Source: an uncultured Christensenellaceae bacterium (GTDB lineage Bacteria; Bacillota; Clostridia; Christensenellales; Borkfalkiaceae). From it: 35,393 nucleotides of DNA. How positions within the stretch are numbered: position 1 is the stretch's first letter; every line of letters begins with the position of its first letter. Shown here one piece after another: positions 17,048 to 24,590 of this stretch. The notes below the pieces were generated by a model. That model saw nothing but the letters and a program-made list of their open reading frames with translations, did not search any database and had not been told where the DNA came from. Made by a program: the position numbers and the translations under genes. The stretch is from NCBI GenBank assembly GCA_910588685.1, contig CAJUPX010000021.1:1-35393 (forward strand). The letters are read 5' to 3'.

Positions 17048-17914
17048 ATGGCACTCGTTTCGGCAAAAGAAATGCTTGAAAAAGCAAGGGACGGCAAATA
17101 CGCCGTCGGTCAGTTTAACATCAACAATCTTGAATGGACCAAATCCATTTTACAGACTGCTCAGGAATTGCAGTCGCCCGTTATTTTAGGCGTTTCCGAA
17201 GGCGCGGGCAAATATATGACGGGTTTTAAAACGGTTGCGGCAATGGTTTCGGCAATGATTGACGAACTCAAAATTACCGTTCCCGTAGCTCTTCATCTCG
17301 ACCACGGCACGTACGAGGGCTGCTATAAGTGTATAAAAGCGGGCTTCTCCTCCGTAATGTTTGACGGTTCGCACTTCCCCATCGAGGAAAATTTAGCTAA
17401 AACGCGCGAGCTCGTTGGCGTTTGCAACGGACTCGGGCTCAGCCTTGAAGCCGAGGTCGGAGCAATAGGCGGCGAGGAAGACGGCGTTGTGGGCAAAGGC
17501 GAATGCGCAGACCCCGACGAATGCAAGCAGATTGCGGACCTCGGCGTAACAATGCTGGCGGCGGGCATAGGCAATATTCACGGCAAGTATCCTGCTAACT
17601 GGGAGGGATTAAGCTTTGAAACGCTGTCCGCCGTTAAAAAGAAGGTAGGCGATATGCCCCTCGTTCTTCACGGCGGCACGGGCATACCCACCGATATGAT
17701 TAAAAAGGCTATTTCGCTCGGCGTTGCAAAAATTAACGTAAACACCGAGTGCCAGCTCTCGTTCCAGGAAGCTACGAGAAAATATATCGAGGACGGAAAA
17801 GACCTTGCAGGTAAGGGTTTTGACCCCCGCAAGCTGCTTGCGCCCGGCTGCCAGGCAATTAAAGACACCGTTAAAGAAAAAATGGAAATTTTCGGCAGCA
17901 TAGGCAAGGCGTAA
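17048..17914 (+). CDS. fba: Fructose-bisphosphate aldolase, class II
   Basis: A 288-residue zinc-dependent aldolase that splits fructose-1,6-bisphosphate in glycolysis and makes it in gluconeogenesis. Visible motifs are HLDHGTYEGCYKCIKAGFSS with Asp85 (catalytic) and His86 (zinc), MFDGSHFP, EAEVGAIGG, GIGNIHGKYP, LHGGTGIP and KINVNTE for phosphate binding. The tagatose-bisphosphate aldolase subgroup is close, but length and motifs fit Fba. GGAGG lies 7 bases before the ATG. It is followed by a terminator that overlaps the next gene. Confidence 0.93.
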   Translation: MALVSAKEMLEKARDGKYAVGQFNINNLEWTKSILQTAQELQSPVILGVSEGAGKYMTGFKTVAAMVSAMIDELKITVPVALHLDHGTYEGCYKCIKAGFSSVMFDGSHFPIEENLAKTRELVGVCNGLGLSLEAEVGAIGGEEDGVVGKGECADPDECKQIADLGVTMLAAGIGNIHGKYPANWEGLSFETLSAVKKKVGDMPLVLHGGTGIPTDMIKKAISLGVAKINVNTECQLSFQEATRKYIEDGKDLAGKGFDPRKLLAPGCQAIKDTVKEKMEIFGSIGKA

Positions 17915-17957
17915 TTTCAAAGCTGCGTACAGCAGTATATTTCTGAATAAAAAAGTT

Positions 17958-17998
17958 AAAAACCGCTCATACTCATAGGGTATGAAAAAGCGGTTTTT
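17958..17998 (+). terminator. Terminator of fba, overlapping the next start codon
   Basis: AAAAACCGCT (17958-17967) pairs with AGCGGTTTTT (17989-17998), and CATAC (17968-17972) with GTATG (17980-17984) inside it, leaving a 4-base bulge. It ends in a T-run on the plus strand. The ATG of the following lipoprotein (17982-17984) is in the 3' arm. Confidence 0.8.
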
Positions 17999-18392
17999 AT
18001 TTTTGATTATACTTTGTTTGACCTTATTGATTTTTCCCGCGTGCGAGGCTAAAGCGGACAGCACGCTCAAAGAAATAACACACCCCTATATAGACGAGTA
18101 CGAGCTTGTCGAGGGCAGATACGGCGACAAAAATATTCTGGACGATTTTGAATACGTAAAAATAGTGCTGATAGACACGCACGAGTACGAAGTGCACATA
18201 AAGCCCAAAACCGGCGATAAAAAAGTATACAAGGGTACCTATTCCGTTAACGAAAAAACGCGTGAATTAACTGCGGACAGCGGAATTTTAGGCTACGGCG
18301 CAAAGGAAAAAGTTTATATTAAAGACGGCGGATTTACAGTTAATATGAACGTCTTTTACAAACCGCTTTATCTTAAATTTGAAGCGAAATAA
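17982..18392 (+). CDS. Small lipoprotein
   Basis: A 136-residue secreted protein: KKR, a hydrophobic run FLFLIILCLTLLIF, then a lipobox-like FPAC at 18-21 (the -3 position is not the usual Leu, so lipidation is likely but not certain). The mature part of about 115 residues is beta-rich and resembles small lipocalin-like or DUF lipoproteins (KVYKGTYSVNEKTRELT), but I do not recognise the family. AGGG is too close to the ATG to be a normal SD, and the start is buried in the fba terminator hairpin; translation may depend on read-through from fba or a start I cannot place. Confidence 0.7.
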   Translation: MKKRFLFLIILCLTLLIFPACEAKADSTLKEITHPYIDEYELVEGRYGDKNILDDFEYVKIVLIDTHEYEVHIKPKTGDKKVYKGTYSVNEKTRELTADSGILGYGAKEKVYIKDGGFTVNMNVFYKPLYLKFEAK

Positions 18393-18400
18393 ATTATTTT

Positions 18401-18430
18401 AAAAGTGCGAGGTTTAACCGCACTTTTTTT
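18401..18430 (+). terminator. Terminator of the small lipoprotein gene
   Basis: AAAAGTGCG and CGCACTTTT form a 9-bp stem around a 9-base loop and are followed by more T residues. Confidence 0.8.
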
Positions 18431-18448
18431 GTGCCGTAAATTAAAAAA

Positions 18449-18476
18449 TTGTAGGAAAAGTATACTTTTCCTACAA
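18449..18476. repeat. Perfect 28-bp palindrome
   Basis: An uninterrupted self-complementary sequence centred on GTATAC, with TTGTAGGAAAAG as its left arm. It has no loop and lies alone between a terminator and the next promoter, about 80 bases upstream of the latter's -35 box. Operator, cruciform-prone site or relic of a mobile element are all possible. Confidence 0.6.
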
Positions 18477-18553
18477 CTCCGAAAATTATTAAAAATAATA
18501 TAGATTTACTATTAAATTATACCATATACGCCAAATTTATTGCAAGTATTTGC

Positions 18554-18582
18554 TTGTAGTTTATGTATACATTTCCTATAAA
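18554..18582 (+). promoter_or_regulatory. Promoter of the BspA-like lipoprotein gene
   Basis: TTGTAG (18554-18559), 17 bases, TATAAA (18577-18582), leaving about 20 bases of leader that includes GGAG at 18601-18604. Confidence 0.55.
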
Positions 18583-18609
18583 ATAAAACGCCGGAATAAA
18601 GGAGTGTTT

Positions 18610-21411
18610 ATGAAAAAGAAATGTTTAATTGCCCTTTTATCTCTTAGCTGTGCGCTCGGCTGCGCGGCAGGTCTTGCAGCCTGTAATCTGTCCGGCAACG
18701 GAGGAGACAACGCCGCGCATACTCACGCCTGGTCGCAGGAGTGGCAAAATAACCAGACGCACCACTGGCATAACTGCACGGCAAGCGACTGTACGGTTAC
18801 AGACCATTCGCAGAAAAACGGCTATGCCGAACACGACTTTACAGACGGCGATTGTATTTGCGGGCAAGCAGCTCCGCAGCTACATAAGCATACATACTCG
18901 GCAGACTGGAGTAAAAACAACACCCACCACTGGCACGCCGCGACCTGCGAACACACCGGCGAAAAATCAGATTATGCAGAACACGATTTTTCAGACGGTA
19001 ACTGTATCTGCGGAGAAGTTGCACCGCATACCCACGTTTTAAATGCAATTTCTGAAAGTGCGGCAAGCTGTAGCGAGGACGGAAATATTGCTTATTGGTA
19101 TTGCCGTGGTTGTGAAAAATATTTTTCAGACAAAGACGCAAATAATGAAATAACTGCTGAAGACACCGTAATTATTAAACTCGGTCACGACACAGAACAG
19201 CACGGCGCACAGGCGGCTACTTGTACTGAAATCGGTTGGAACGCATATGAAACCTGTACCCGCTGCGACTACTCCACTTATAGCGAAATTGCCGCGCTTA
19301 ACCACGATATAGAGCAGCACGGCGCACAGGCGGCTACTTGCACTGAACACGGTTGGAACGCATATAAAACCTGTACCCGCTGCGATTACTCCACTTATAA
19401 CGAAATCGCAGCTCTCAATCACGATTTAGAACAGCACGGCGAGCAGGCGCCTACGTGCACCGAAATCGGTTGGAACGAATACGAATCCTGTACCCGCTGC
19501 GACTACTCCACTTATAGCGAAATTGCCGCGCTTAACCACGACACAGAGCAGCACAGTGCGCAAGCGGCTACGTGCACCGAAACCGGCTGGGACGCATACG
19601 AAACCTGTACCCGCTGCGACTACTCCACTTTTAACCAAATTGCAGCGCTCGGACATAATTATTCTTTTGTACCGTTTGACGAAAATAAACACTTATATAA
19701 ATGCTCACAGTGCGATAATATAGAAAAACAGGAAGAACATCAATTTACGGGAAAACAATGCTCTATATGTAACTTTATTACCGAAGACTCACTCGGACTT
19801 AAATACACTTTAGAAAACGACCACTATATTCTTTCCGGAATGGGAACCTGCAATGACAGTAAGCTTGTTATCCCCTCTACCCACCAGGGACTTCCCGTTA
19901 CGTCTGTCGCAGGCTATGCATTTAACCGCAAATCAAGCCTTACAGAAATTGTATTCCCCTCAACGATAACAACAATCTCCGATTTTGCATTCGTCAATTG
20001 TAACAATATCAAGCGCATAGTATTTAACGGCGACGTTGAAACAATAAGCAACTCTGCGTTCGGAAATTGCTTTTCGCTGACCGAAGCGTATTTCCGTACA
20101 GGCAATGAAAAACAAATACCTGTACAAATAGGCAGAAGCAGTACATTCTATGGTAAAGATATGGTACTGGTTACAGGCGACGGAACAAGATCGTATCAAA
20201 GTATAAGCCGTAATTTGTATACGCATACCAGAGAAAGCGACTATAGTTACACAACGGTTACAGACGACGGTTTTATATTTGTTAAAAAGTCATACGATTC
20301 AAAGCCCGTACTAATCGGTTACAACGGAAGCTACGGCAGAGAGTTGATATTGCCCGACGGATTTAACGGTCAACATTATGACGTCACGAGTTGCGCGTTT
20401 TATTTTGAAAACGTTACTTTAGATAAATTAGTAATTCCCGACGCCGTTGATTCAATAGGAAGTTTCGCCTTCTTCGGATACGGTGCAAACGTTAAAAGTT
20501 TATGGATAAGTAATCCGTCTAACGTCGGTATGGCTTCTCTATCAAGCTTAAACGCCAAAATAATAAAAAGTAACTACACTTCGCAAAAAACTAAGAACAC
20601 TGATACCTTTTACAAGGTCTGTGCGGACACCGTTGAAATAGGATGTTGGTCAGGTTCTCAATTATACGGTGGAATATATTCCGGATTGACTTGTTTGAAA
20701 AACGTAGTAATTTCGGAGGGAACAACAGGAATCGACTCGTCCGCCTTCAGCGACTGCACGGAATTAACGGCTATAACAATTCCCGACAGCGTAACATATA
20801 TTGGTGATTCAGCATTTAATAATTGTAATAAGTTACAGTATAACGAATATGAAAATGGATACTATGTAGGAAACGATAATAATCCTTATTTGGTTTTAAT
20901 CAAAGCAAAAGATCAGAATGTAACATCTTTCACAATCCACGAAAACACAAAACTTATTTACGATAGTCCGTTTGCCAATTGCAGTAACCTCACGAACATA
21001 ACAATACCAAACAATATCATTTATATTAGTAATGAGGCGCTTATCGGTAATAAGTTACAATACAATGAATATGATAATGCATATTATCTTGGAAACGATG
21101 ATAACCCTTATTTAGTTTTAATTAAAACAAAAGACAAAAATATTACATCTTTCACAATTCACAAAAACACAAAATTTATATACTCTAACGCATTCTATAA
21201 TTGTAAAAATCTTATAGATTTAACAATAGGAAATGGCGTAACGAGTATCGGTTACTATGCGTTCTTCGATTGCAGCGGTCTTACAGATATAACATTCAAC
21301 GGCACAATCGAACAATGGAAAGCTATTAAAAAGGATTCTTCTTGGAATTCTTTTACAGGCGAATACACCGTGCACTGTACTGATGGAGATTTGAGCAAAG
21401 CGAAAAGTTAA
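18610..21411 (+). CDS. BspA-like leucine-rich-repeat surface lipoprotein
   Basis: A 933-residue predicted lipoprotein. The signal peptide ends in the lipobox LAAC at residues 22-25; AAGGAG lies upstream of the ATG at 18610, which is preferred to an earlier in-frame ATG at 18550. Then come two His/Trp/Cys-rich modules (HAWSQEWQ...THHWH and HTYSADWS...THHWH, about residues 35-140), a module with SCSEDGNIAYWYCRGCEKYF, four near-identical 39-residue modules (TCTEIGWNAYETCTRCDYST), and from about residue 400 LRR_5 repeats of the BspA type (ITIPDSVTYIGDSAFNNC). The tail WKAIKKDSSWN...YTVHCTDG is common in gut Firmicutes BspA proteins. The protein should sit on the outer face of the membrane; binding to host or microbial ligands is inferred from the family. 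Confidence 0.88.
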   Translation: MKKKCLIALLSLSCALGCAAGLAACNLSGNGGDNAAHTHAWSQEWQNNQTHHWHNCTASDCTVTDHSQKNGYAEHDFTDGDCICGQAAPQLHKHTYSADWSKNNTHHWHAATCEHTGEKSDYAEHDFSDGNCICGEVAPHTHVLNAISESAASCSEDGNIAYWYCRGCEKYFSDKDANNEITAEDTVIIKLGHDTEQHGAQAATCTEIGWNAYETCTRCDYSTYSEIAALNHDIEQHGAQAATCTEHGWNAYKTCTRCDYSTYNEIAALNHDLEQHGEQAPTCTEIGWNEYESCTRCDYSTYSEIAALNHDTEQHSAQAATCTETGWDAYETCTRCDYSTFNQIAALGHNYSFVPFDENKHLYKCSQCDNIEKQEEHQFTGKQCSICNFITEDSLGLKYTLENDHYILSGMGTCNDSKLVIPSTHQGLPVTSVAGYAFNRKSSLTEIVFPSTITTISDFAFVNCNNIKRIVFNGDVETISNSAFGNCFSLTEAYFRTGNEKQIPVQIGRSSTFYGKDMVLVTGDGTRSYQSISRNLYTHTRESDYSYTTVTDDGFIFVKKSYDSKPVLIGYNGSYGRELILPDGFNGQHYDVTSCAFYFENVTLDKLVIPDAVDSIGSFAFFGYGANVKSLWISNPSNVGMASLSSLNAKIIKSNYTSQKTKNTDTFYKVCADTVEIGCWSGSQLYGGIYSGLTCLKNVVISEGTTGIDSSAFSDCTELTAITIPDSVTYIGDSAFNNCNKLQYNEYENGYYVGNDNNPYLVLIKAKDQNVTSFTIHENTKLIYDSPFANCSNLTNITIPNNIIYISNEALIGNKLQYNEYDNAYYLGNDDNPYLVLIKTKDKNITSFTIHKNTKFIYSNAFYNCKNLIDLTIGNGVTSIGYYAFFDCSGLTDITFNGTIEQWKAIKKDSSWNSFTGEYTVHCTDGDLSKAKS
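19186..19653 (+). repeat. Four tandem 117-bp coding repeats
   Basis: Copies begin at 19186, 19303, 19420 and 19537, exactly 117 bases apart, and encode 39-residue Cys-rich modules. They are highly similar at DNA level, so copy number could change by recombination. Confidence 0.9.
20827..21183 (+). repeat. Duplicated 222-bp coding segment in the LRR region
   Basis: The block encoding NKLQYNEY...NPYLVLIK...TSFTIH starts at 20827 and again at 21049, 222 bases apart, with moderate divergence between copies. Confidence 0.75.
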
Positions 21412-21465
21412 TAATAAACTTAGGCATTACGCTTATATCAATAAATTTTTAAGCCTTTACATTAA

Positions 21466-21498
21466 ACGGCGCGGACGAAAAATTTTCGTCCGCGCCGT
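21466..21498. terminator. Bidirectional terminator between convergent genes
   Basis: A perfect 16-bp stem (ACGGCGCGGACGAAAA and its complement) around one base, between the BspA-like gene and the PAP2 gene that face each other. The A/T-run inside the arms gives U-rich ends in both directions. Confidence 0.8.
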
Positions 21499-21514
21499 AT
21501 TTTATATTTAATTA

Positions 21515-22087
21515 TCAGTTTGATTCGGACGAAGATTTGCCCGCTTTATACTTCTCCCATTTGTCACATACAAGCCTGCCGAGAAAATGCCCCGCAACGC
21601 CGCAAGCAGAACCTATAAACAATCCGCCTAAAACGTCCGACGGATAGTGTACGCACAGATATATGCGCGAAACAGCAACCAGCAGCGCGGCAACGAGCGC
21701 GGGCAAGCCCTTTAATTTAAAGCGTATTACAAGCACAACGGCAATACAAACGCACGCCGCCGTATGTCCCGACGGAAACGACGAATCTGTAGGCAAGCGC
21801 ACGCCGCAGGACTCGTAAAATGTTTGCAGCTCCGAAAACTCCGTCCAGGGTCTGGCGCGGTTAACCGCAGTTTTAAGTATTACGTTTACAATAAGCACGT
21901 TTAAAACAAGCGCGATTGCCGCCGCCACTCCCGCTTTACGCGTAGACTTTACGGCAAGTAAAACGACGGCGGTTATAATTGCCGCCGCCCCGAATTCACC
22001 CAGATAGGTGATATATTTCATTATTTGATTGAGCCAGTCCACAGAATGGAACGTAGCGTCAACCCATTTTAATATCTGTAACTCCAT
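21515..22087 (-). CDS. PAP2-family membrane phosphatase (undecaprenyl-PP phosphatase-like)
   Basis: A 190-residue membrane protein with about five to six hydrophobic segments and the three acid-phosphatase motifs: KTAVNRARP (residues about 72-80), PSGHT (about 105-109) and SRIYLCVHYPSD (about 138-149). The C-terminus is a short charged tail. The family removes phosphate from lipid phosphates; BcrC-type recycling of undecaprenyl pyrophosphate fits the cell-wall and polysaccharide genes in the window, but the substrate is inferred. It starts one base after the stop of the small membrane-protein gene. Confidence 0.87.
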   Translation of the reverse strand: MELQILKWVDATFHSVDWLNQIMKYITYLGEFGAAAIITAVVLLAVKSTRKAGVAAAIALVLNVLIVNVILKTAVNRARPWTEFSELQTFYESCGVRLPTDSSFPSGHTAACVCIAVVLVIRFKLKGLPALVAALLVAVSRIYLCVHYPSDVLGGLFIGSACGVAGHFLGRLVCDKWEKYKAGKSSSESN

Positions 22088-22088
22088 A

Positions 22089-22418
22089 TTATGATTCCGG
22101 TTTGTATCTGCCCGTAATTTCCTCGTTTTCGCGGTGTACCGGAGCGAGCATTACGTCGTCGATGGTCAATTGTCCGTCTTTTTTGCGCTCGGACAAAAGA
22201 CGCTGGGTTTCCGCGTCGTAAGGAGCGCAATCGTATTCAAATTTATTGGCGCGGTTTTCATACATTCTCAAAACGCCCTGCAAGCGCTCTTCACTCTTCT
22301 TTTTATTTTTAATGTAAAAAATAAGATATACGAAACACAAAACAGCGAACAGACTGACGCACGCAAGCGCAAATATGTATCTTACCTCTATTACCGCCGA
22401 CAAAGCATACACGTTCAT
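22089..22418 (-). CDS. Small single-span membrane protein of unknown function
   Basis: A 109-residue protein with one N-terminal membrane helix (residues about 14-36, IFALACVSLFAVLCFVYLIF) and a charged cytoplasmic tail. No family recognised. A strong promoter puts the predicted transcript start at or within a base or two of its ATG, so it may be leaderless; no SD is visible. Next gene is the PAP2 phosphatase, one base away. Confidence 0.7.
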   Translation of the reverse strand: MNVYALSAVIEVRYIFALACVSLFAVLCFVYLIFYIKNKKKSEERLQGVLRMYENRANKFEYDCAPYDAETQRLLSERKKDGQLTIDDVMLAPVHRENEEITGRYKPES

Positions 22419-22424
22419 ACCGAT

Positions 22425-22453
22425 ATTTTATTATATTACGGTTTAAAAGTCAA
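22425..22453 (-). promoter_or_regulatory. Promoter of the small membrane protein/PAP2 pair
   Basis: On the minus strand TTGACT (22448-22453), 17 bases, TAAAAT (22425-22430). Only 6 bases separate the -10 box from the ATG at 22418. Confidence 0.65.
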
Positions 22454-22456
22454 GAC

Positions 22457-22484
22457 TTAACGTTACATAAAAAATTGGTAAAAT
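22457..22484 (+). promoter_or_regulatory. Weak promoter candidate of murG
   Basis: TTAACG (22457-22462), 16 bases, TAAAAT (22479-22484), back to back with the promoter of the divergent gene. Confidence 0.35.
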
Positions 22485-22499
22485 AAATATATTAATGAT

Positions 22500-23561
22500 A
22501 TGAACACAATTCTTTTTTGCGGCGGCGGCAGTGCCGGACACGTTATCCCTAATATTGCTATAATAGAAGACCTCGGCAGCAAATATAAAGCCGTATATAT
22601 GGGTACCAACGGCATAGAAAAAACCGTTTGCAAAAACAACGGCGTAGAATTTAAGGAATTTGACGCAGTCAAACTTGTAAGGGGAAAAATTCTCTGTAAT
22701 CTGAAAATTCCGTTTAAGCTTATAAAGAGTATTTCCGACGCAGGAAAAATTATAGACGAGGTCAAGCCCGACCTTGTGTTCTGCAAGGGAGGTTTTGTAA
22801 GCATACCTCCCGCCTTTGCCGCAAAAAAACGCGGCATACCCGTTATTACGCACGAATCGGATATAAGCGCGGGGCTTGCCAACAAAATTATCGCGGGCAA
22901 GTGCGAAAAGGTTTTAACTACGTTCCCCGCAGCCGCGCAAAAATTCAAAAACGGCGTTTGCACCGGCTCTCCTATGCGAAAAATACTGTTTTCCGGCAAA
23001 AAAACAGCGGCGTTGAACCGCTTCGGATTTGATATGCGACCGGTGATATTAGTGCTCGGCGGAGGCAGCGGGTCGGAAATTATAAACGAGCATATAAGGC
23101 AGATTGCCCCCAAGATATGCCGCGACTATAATATTTTGCACATATGCGGAAAAGGCAAAAAAGCCGACATCAATTTATACGGTTACAGACAGATTGAATT
23201 TACAAACGAGATGCCTCTTGTCTATGCCGCCGCGGATTATGCGGTGTCGCGCTGCGGCTCAAATGCGGCAAGCGAGCTTATCGCAATGAAAATACCCTCG
23301 CTTTTTATTCCTCTCGAAAATAAGCGCAGCCGCGGCGACCAGGTTAAAAACGCTCAGTTTTTCAAGGCTTTGGGCTTATGCAGGATTTTGCGTGAGGGAG
23401 AGCTTTCCGAAGGCGCTTTATGCCGCGAAATCTACGGGCTTATCCACGACGATAAATTAAAAAATACGCTGAATAAAAGCAGCGTAAAATGCGGTAACGA
23501 AAATATTATAAGGGAGATTAACGCCGCGGTAAGCGCGCATCAGAACGGAAGATTGAAATAA
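22500..23561 (+). CDS. murG: UDP-GlcNAc:lipid I N-acetylglucosaminyltransferase MurG
   Basis: A 353-residue peripheral membrane GT28 enzyme that converts lipid I to lipid II in peptidoglycan synthesis. It has the glycine loop GGGSAGH at 8-14, VKPDLVFCKGGFVSIPPAFA, VITHESDISAGLANK, a second glycine-rich loop VLGGGSGSEIINEHI, and SRCGSNAASELIAMKIPSLF with the downstream DQVKNA. These fit MurG, although the usual second GGS-Q loop is altered. It stands alone rather than in a division/cell-wall cluster. No SD is visible before the ATG. Its 3' end overlaps mntP by 22 bases tail to tail. Confidence 0.85.
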   Translation: MNTILFCGGGSAGHVIPNIAIIEDLGSKYKAVYMGTNGIEKTVCKNNGVEFKEFDAVKLVRGKILCNLKIPFKLIKSISDAGKIIDEVKPDLVFCKGGFVSIPPAFAAKKRGIPVITHESDISAGLANKIIAGKCEKVLTTFPAAAQKFKNGVCTGSPMRKILFSGKKTAALNRFGFDMRPVILVLGGGSGSEIINEHIRQIAPKICRDYNILHICGKGKKADINLYGYRQIEFTNEMPLVYAAADYAVSRCGSNAASELIAMKIPSLFIPLENKRSRGDQVKNAQFFKALGLCRILREGELSEGALCREIYGLIHDDKLKNTLNKSSVKCGNENIIREINAAVSAHQNGRLK

Positions 23562-24166
23562 GCGCCCAGAACTATTTTTAGTCCTATAAGAACAAGCACT
23601 ACGCCGCCCGCTATCTGGGCCGCGTTAGCCTTTGAACTGAACATCTTCCCCGCATTTCTGCCCAGCATTACCCCCGTTAAAGAAATTAAAAAAGTTGTGC
23701 AGCCGATTAAAAATACGCTCAGCCACGCCCAAAGAGTTACGTCGGATACCGAGCCCTCAAGCATTGCGTTCAGACTGAACCCCACGGCGAGTGCGTCTAT
23801 GCTCGTGGCAACACCCTGCAAGAGCACCTCCGCCAGCGAATAATTTTTTATTTTTACGGGCTCGTCCTTATCTTTTTTATGTAACTGTTTTATTCCGTCG
23901 GCAATCATTTTACCGCCTATAACTAACAGCAGCGCAAAGGCTATCCAGTGGTCAAACGTATCTATGAGCTGCAAAAACGCCTTGCCGACGTAAAAGCCCG
24001 TTATGGGCATTGCCGCCTGAAAGAATCCGAACGTCAAAGGAATTGAAACGGTCTGGCGGGTTTTCATATTTTTATAAATCATACCGTCGCAAACCGATAC
24101 GGCAAACGCGTCTACAGACAGCGAAACGCCTATAAGAAGTACGGATAAAATCAAACCGAATAGCAT
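23540..24166 (-). CDS. mntP: Manganese efflux pump MntP
   Basis: A 208-residue, six-helix membrane protein of the MntP (DUF204) family, which exports Mn2+. Both halves of the internal duplication show the conserved aspartate motif: SLSVDAFAVSVCDGM near residue 16 and ATSIDALAVGFSLN near residue 120. Ends in LKIVLGAYF as in the family. The promoter sits so close to the ATG that the transcript may be leaderless; no riboswitch fits in front of it, in contrast to the exchanger at 25117-26214. Overlaps murG by 22 bases at the 3' ends. Confidence 0.93.
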   Translation of the reverse strand: MLFGLILSVLLIGVSLSVDAFAVSVCDGMIYKNMKTRQTVSIPLTFGFFQAAMPITGFYVGKAFLQLIDTFDHWIAFALLLVIGGKMIADGIKQLHKKDKDEPVKIKNYSLAEVLLQGVATSIDALAVGFSLNAMLEGSVSDVTLWAWLSVFLIGCTTFLISLTGVMLGRNAGKMFSSKANAAQIAGGVVLVLIGLKIVLGAYFNLPF

Positions 24167-24172
24167 ATTTTG

Positions 24173-24202
24173 ATTATATCATAATACAAAAAAGCAAGTA
24201 AA
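24173..24202 (-). promoter_or_regulatory. Promoter of mntP
   Basis: On the minus strand TTTACT (24197-24202), 18 bases, a perfect TATAAT (24173-24178). Six bases separate the -10 box from the ATG at 24166. Confidence 0.55.
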
Positions 24203-24245
24203 GCATTATTTAAATAAAAATTTTTATAAAATGCCTAAAAAGAAT

Positions 24246-24273
24246 TTGCTTTTTTAAATATTTTTAGTATAAT
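24246..24273 (+). promoter_or_regulatory. Promoter of tRNA-Pro
   Basis: TTGCTT (24246-24251), 16 bases, TATAAT (24268-24273), 30 bases before the tRNA. Confidence 0.65.
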
Positions 24274-24303
24274 AATTCTGTTGTTTGAAAAATATTGAAT
24301 TAC

Positions 24304-24380
24304 TGAGGTGTAGCGCAGTTTGGTAGCGCGTCTGGTTAGGGACCAGAAGGTCGTGGGTTCAAGTCCCGTCACCTCAACCA
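24304..24380 (+). tRNA. tRNA-Pro (anticodon AGG)
   Basis: A full cloverleaf of 77 bases with encoded CCA. Acceptor TGAGGTG pairs with CACCTCA; D-stem GCGC/GCGC; anticodon stem TCTGG/CCAGA around the loop TTAGGGA, so the anticodon is AGG; T-arm GTGGG/CCCGT with TTCAAGT. G35, G36, G37 and A73 fit proline tRNAs. A34 implies reading CCU, or CCU/CCC/CCA if deaminated to inosine. Confidence 0.95.
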
Positions 24381-24382
24381 CG

Positions 24383-24416
24383 AAAACGGGCATTTTAGTA
24401 ATAATTTGCCCGTTTT
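24383..24416 (+). terminator. Terminator of tRNA-Pro
   Basis: AAAACGGGCA (24383-24392) and TGCCCGTTTT (from 24407) form a 10-bp stem ending in a T-run three bases after the tRNA. Confidence 0.85.
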
Positions 24417-24444
24417 TGCTTTATTTTTGACTGTTTTTTAAGTC

Positions 24445-24466
24445 GTACCCCAAATGTACCCCAAAT
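24445..24466. repeat. 11-bp tandem repeat downstream of tRNA-Pro, possible integration scar
   Basis: GTACCCCAAAT occurs twice in a row. Read on the minus strand the frame gives IIWGTFGVRLKKQSK and stops at 24395-24397, which resembles the tails of some tyrosine integrases, but the frame is closed again within about 100 bases upstream. The stretch 24417-24590 has no gene; an imperfect hairpin with a T-run follows at about 24480-24525. Confidence 0.35.
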
Positions 24467-24590
24467 TATTAACCGTTTAAGCCTTAGTCTAAACGCATAT
24501 AGACGTTTAGCTTAGGCATTTTTAGCGGCTTTCAAAAAATTAAATCAATACACTTTCTTTAAGAGTGCTTTTGTTTAAGCAAATAAAGCA

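Noticed and set aside
17609..18070. Open frame of 153 codons on the minus strand across the fba end
   Set aside because: Antisense to fba and the lipoprotein start, with a terminator in the middle and no SD.
19186..19653. Regular 117-bp repeats considered as a CRISPR array
   Set aside because: The repeats are contiguous, in frame and protein-coding, without spacers.
22463..23113. Open frame of 216 codons on the minus strand
   Set aside because: Antisense to murG; includes the intergenic promoter region and shows no domain.
23540..24303. Mn2+ riboswitch in front of mntP
   Set aside because: The best promoter lies directly on the ATG and the region lacks the conserved aptamer ends seen before the exchanger.
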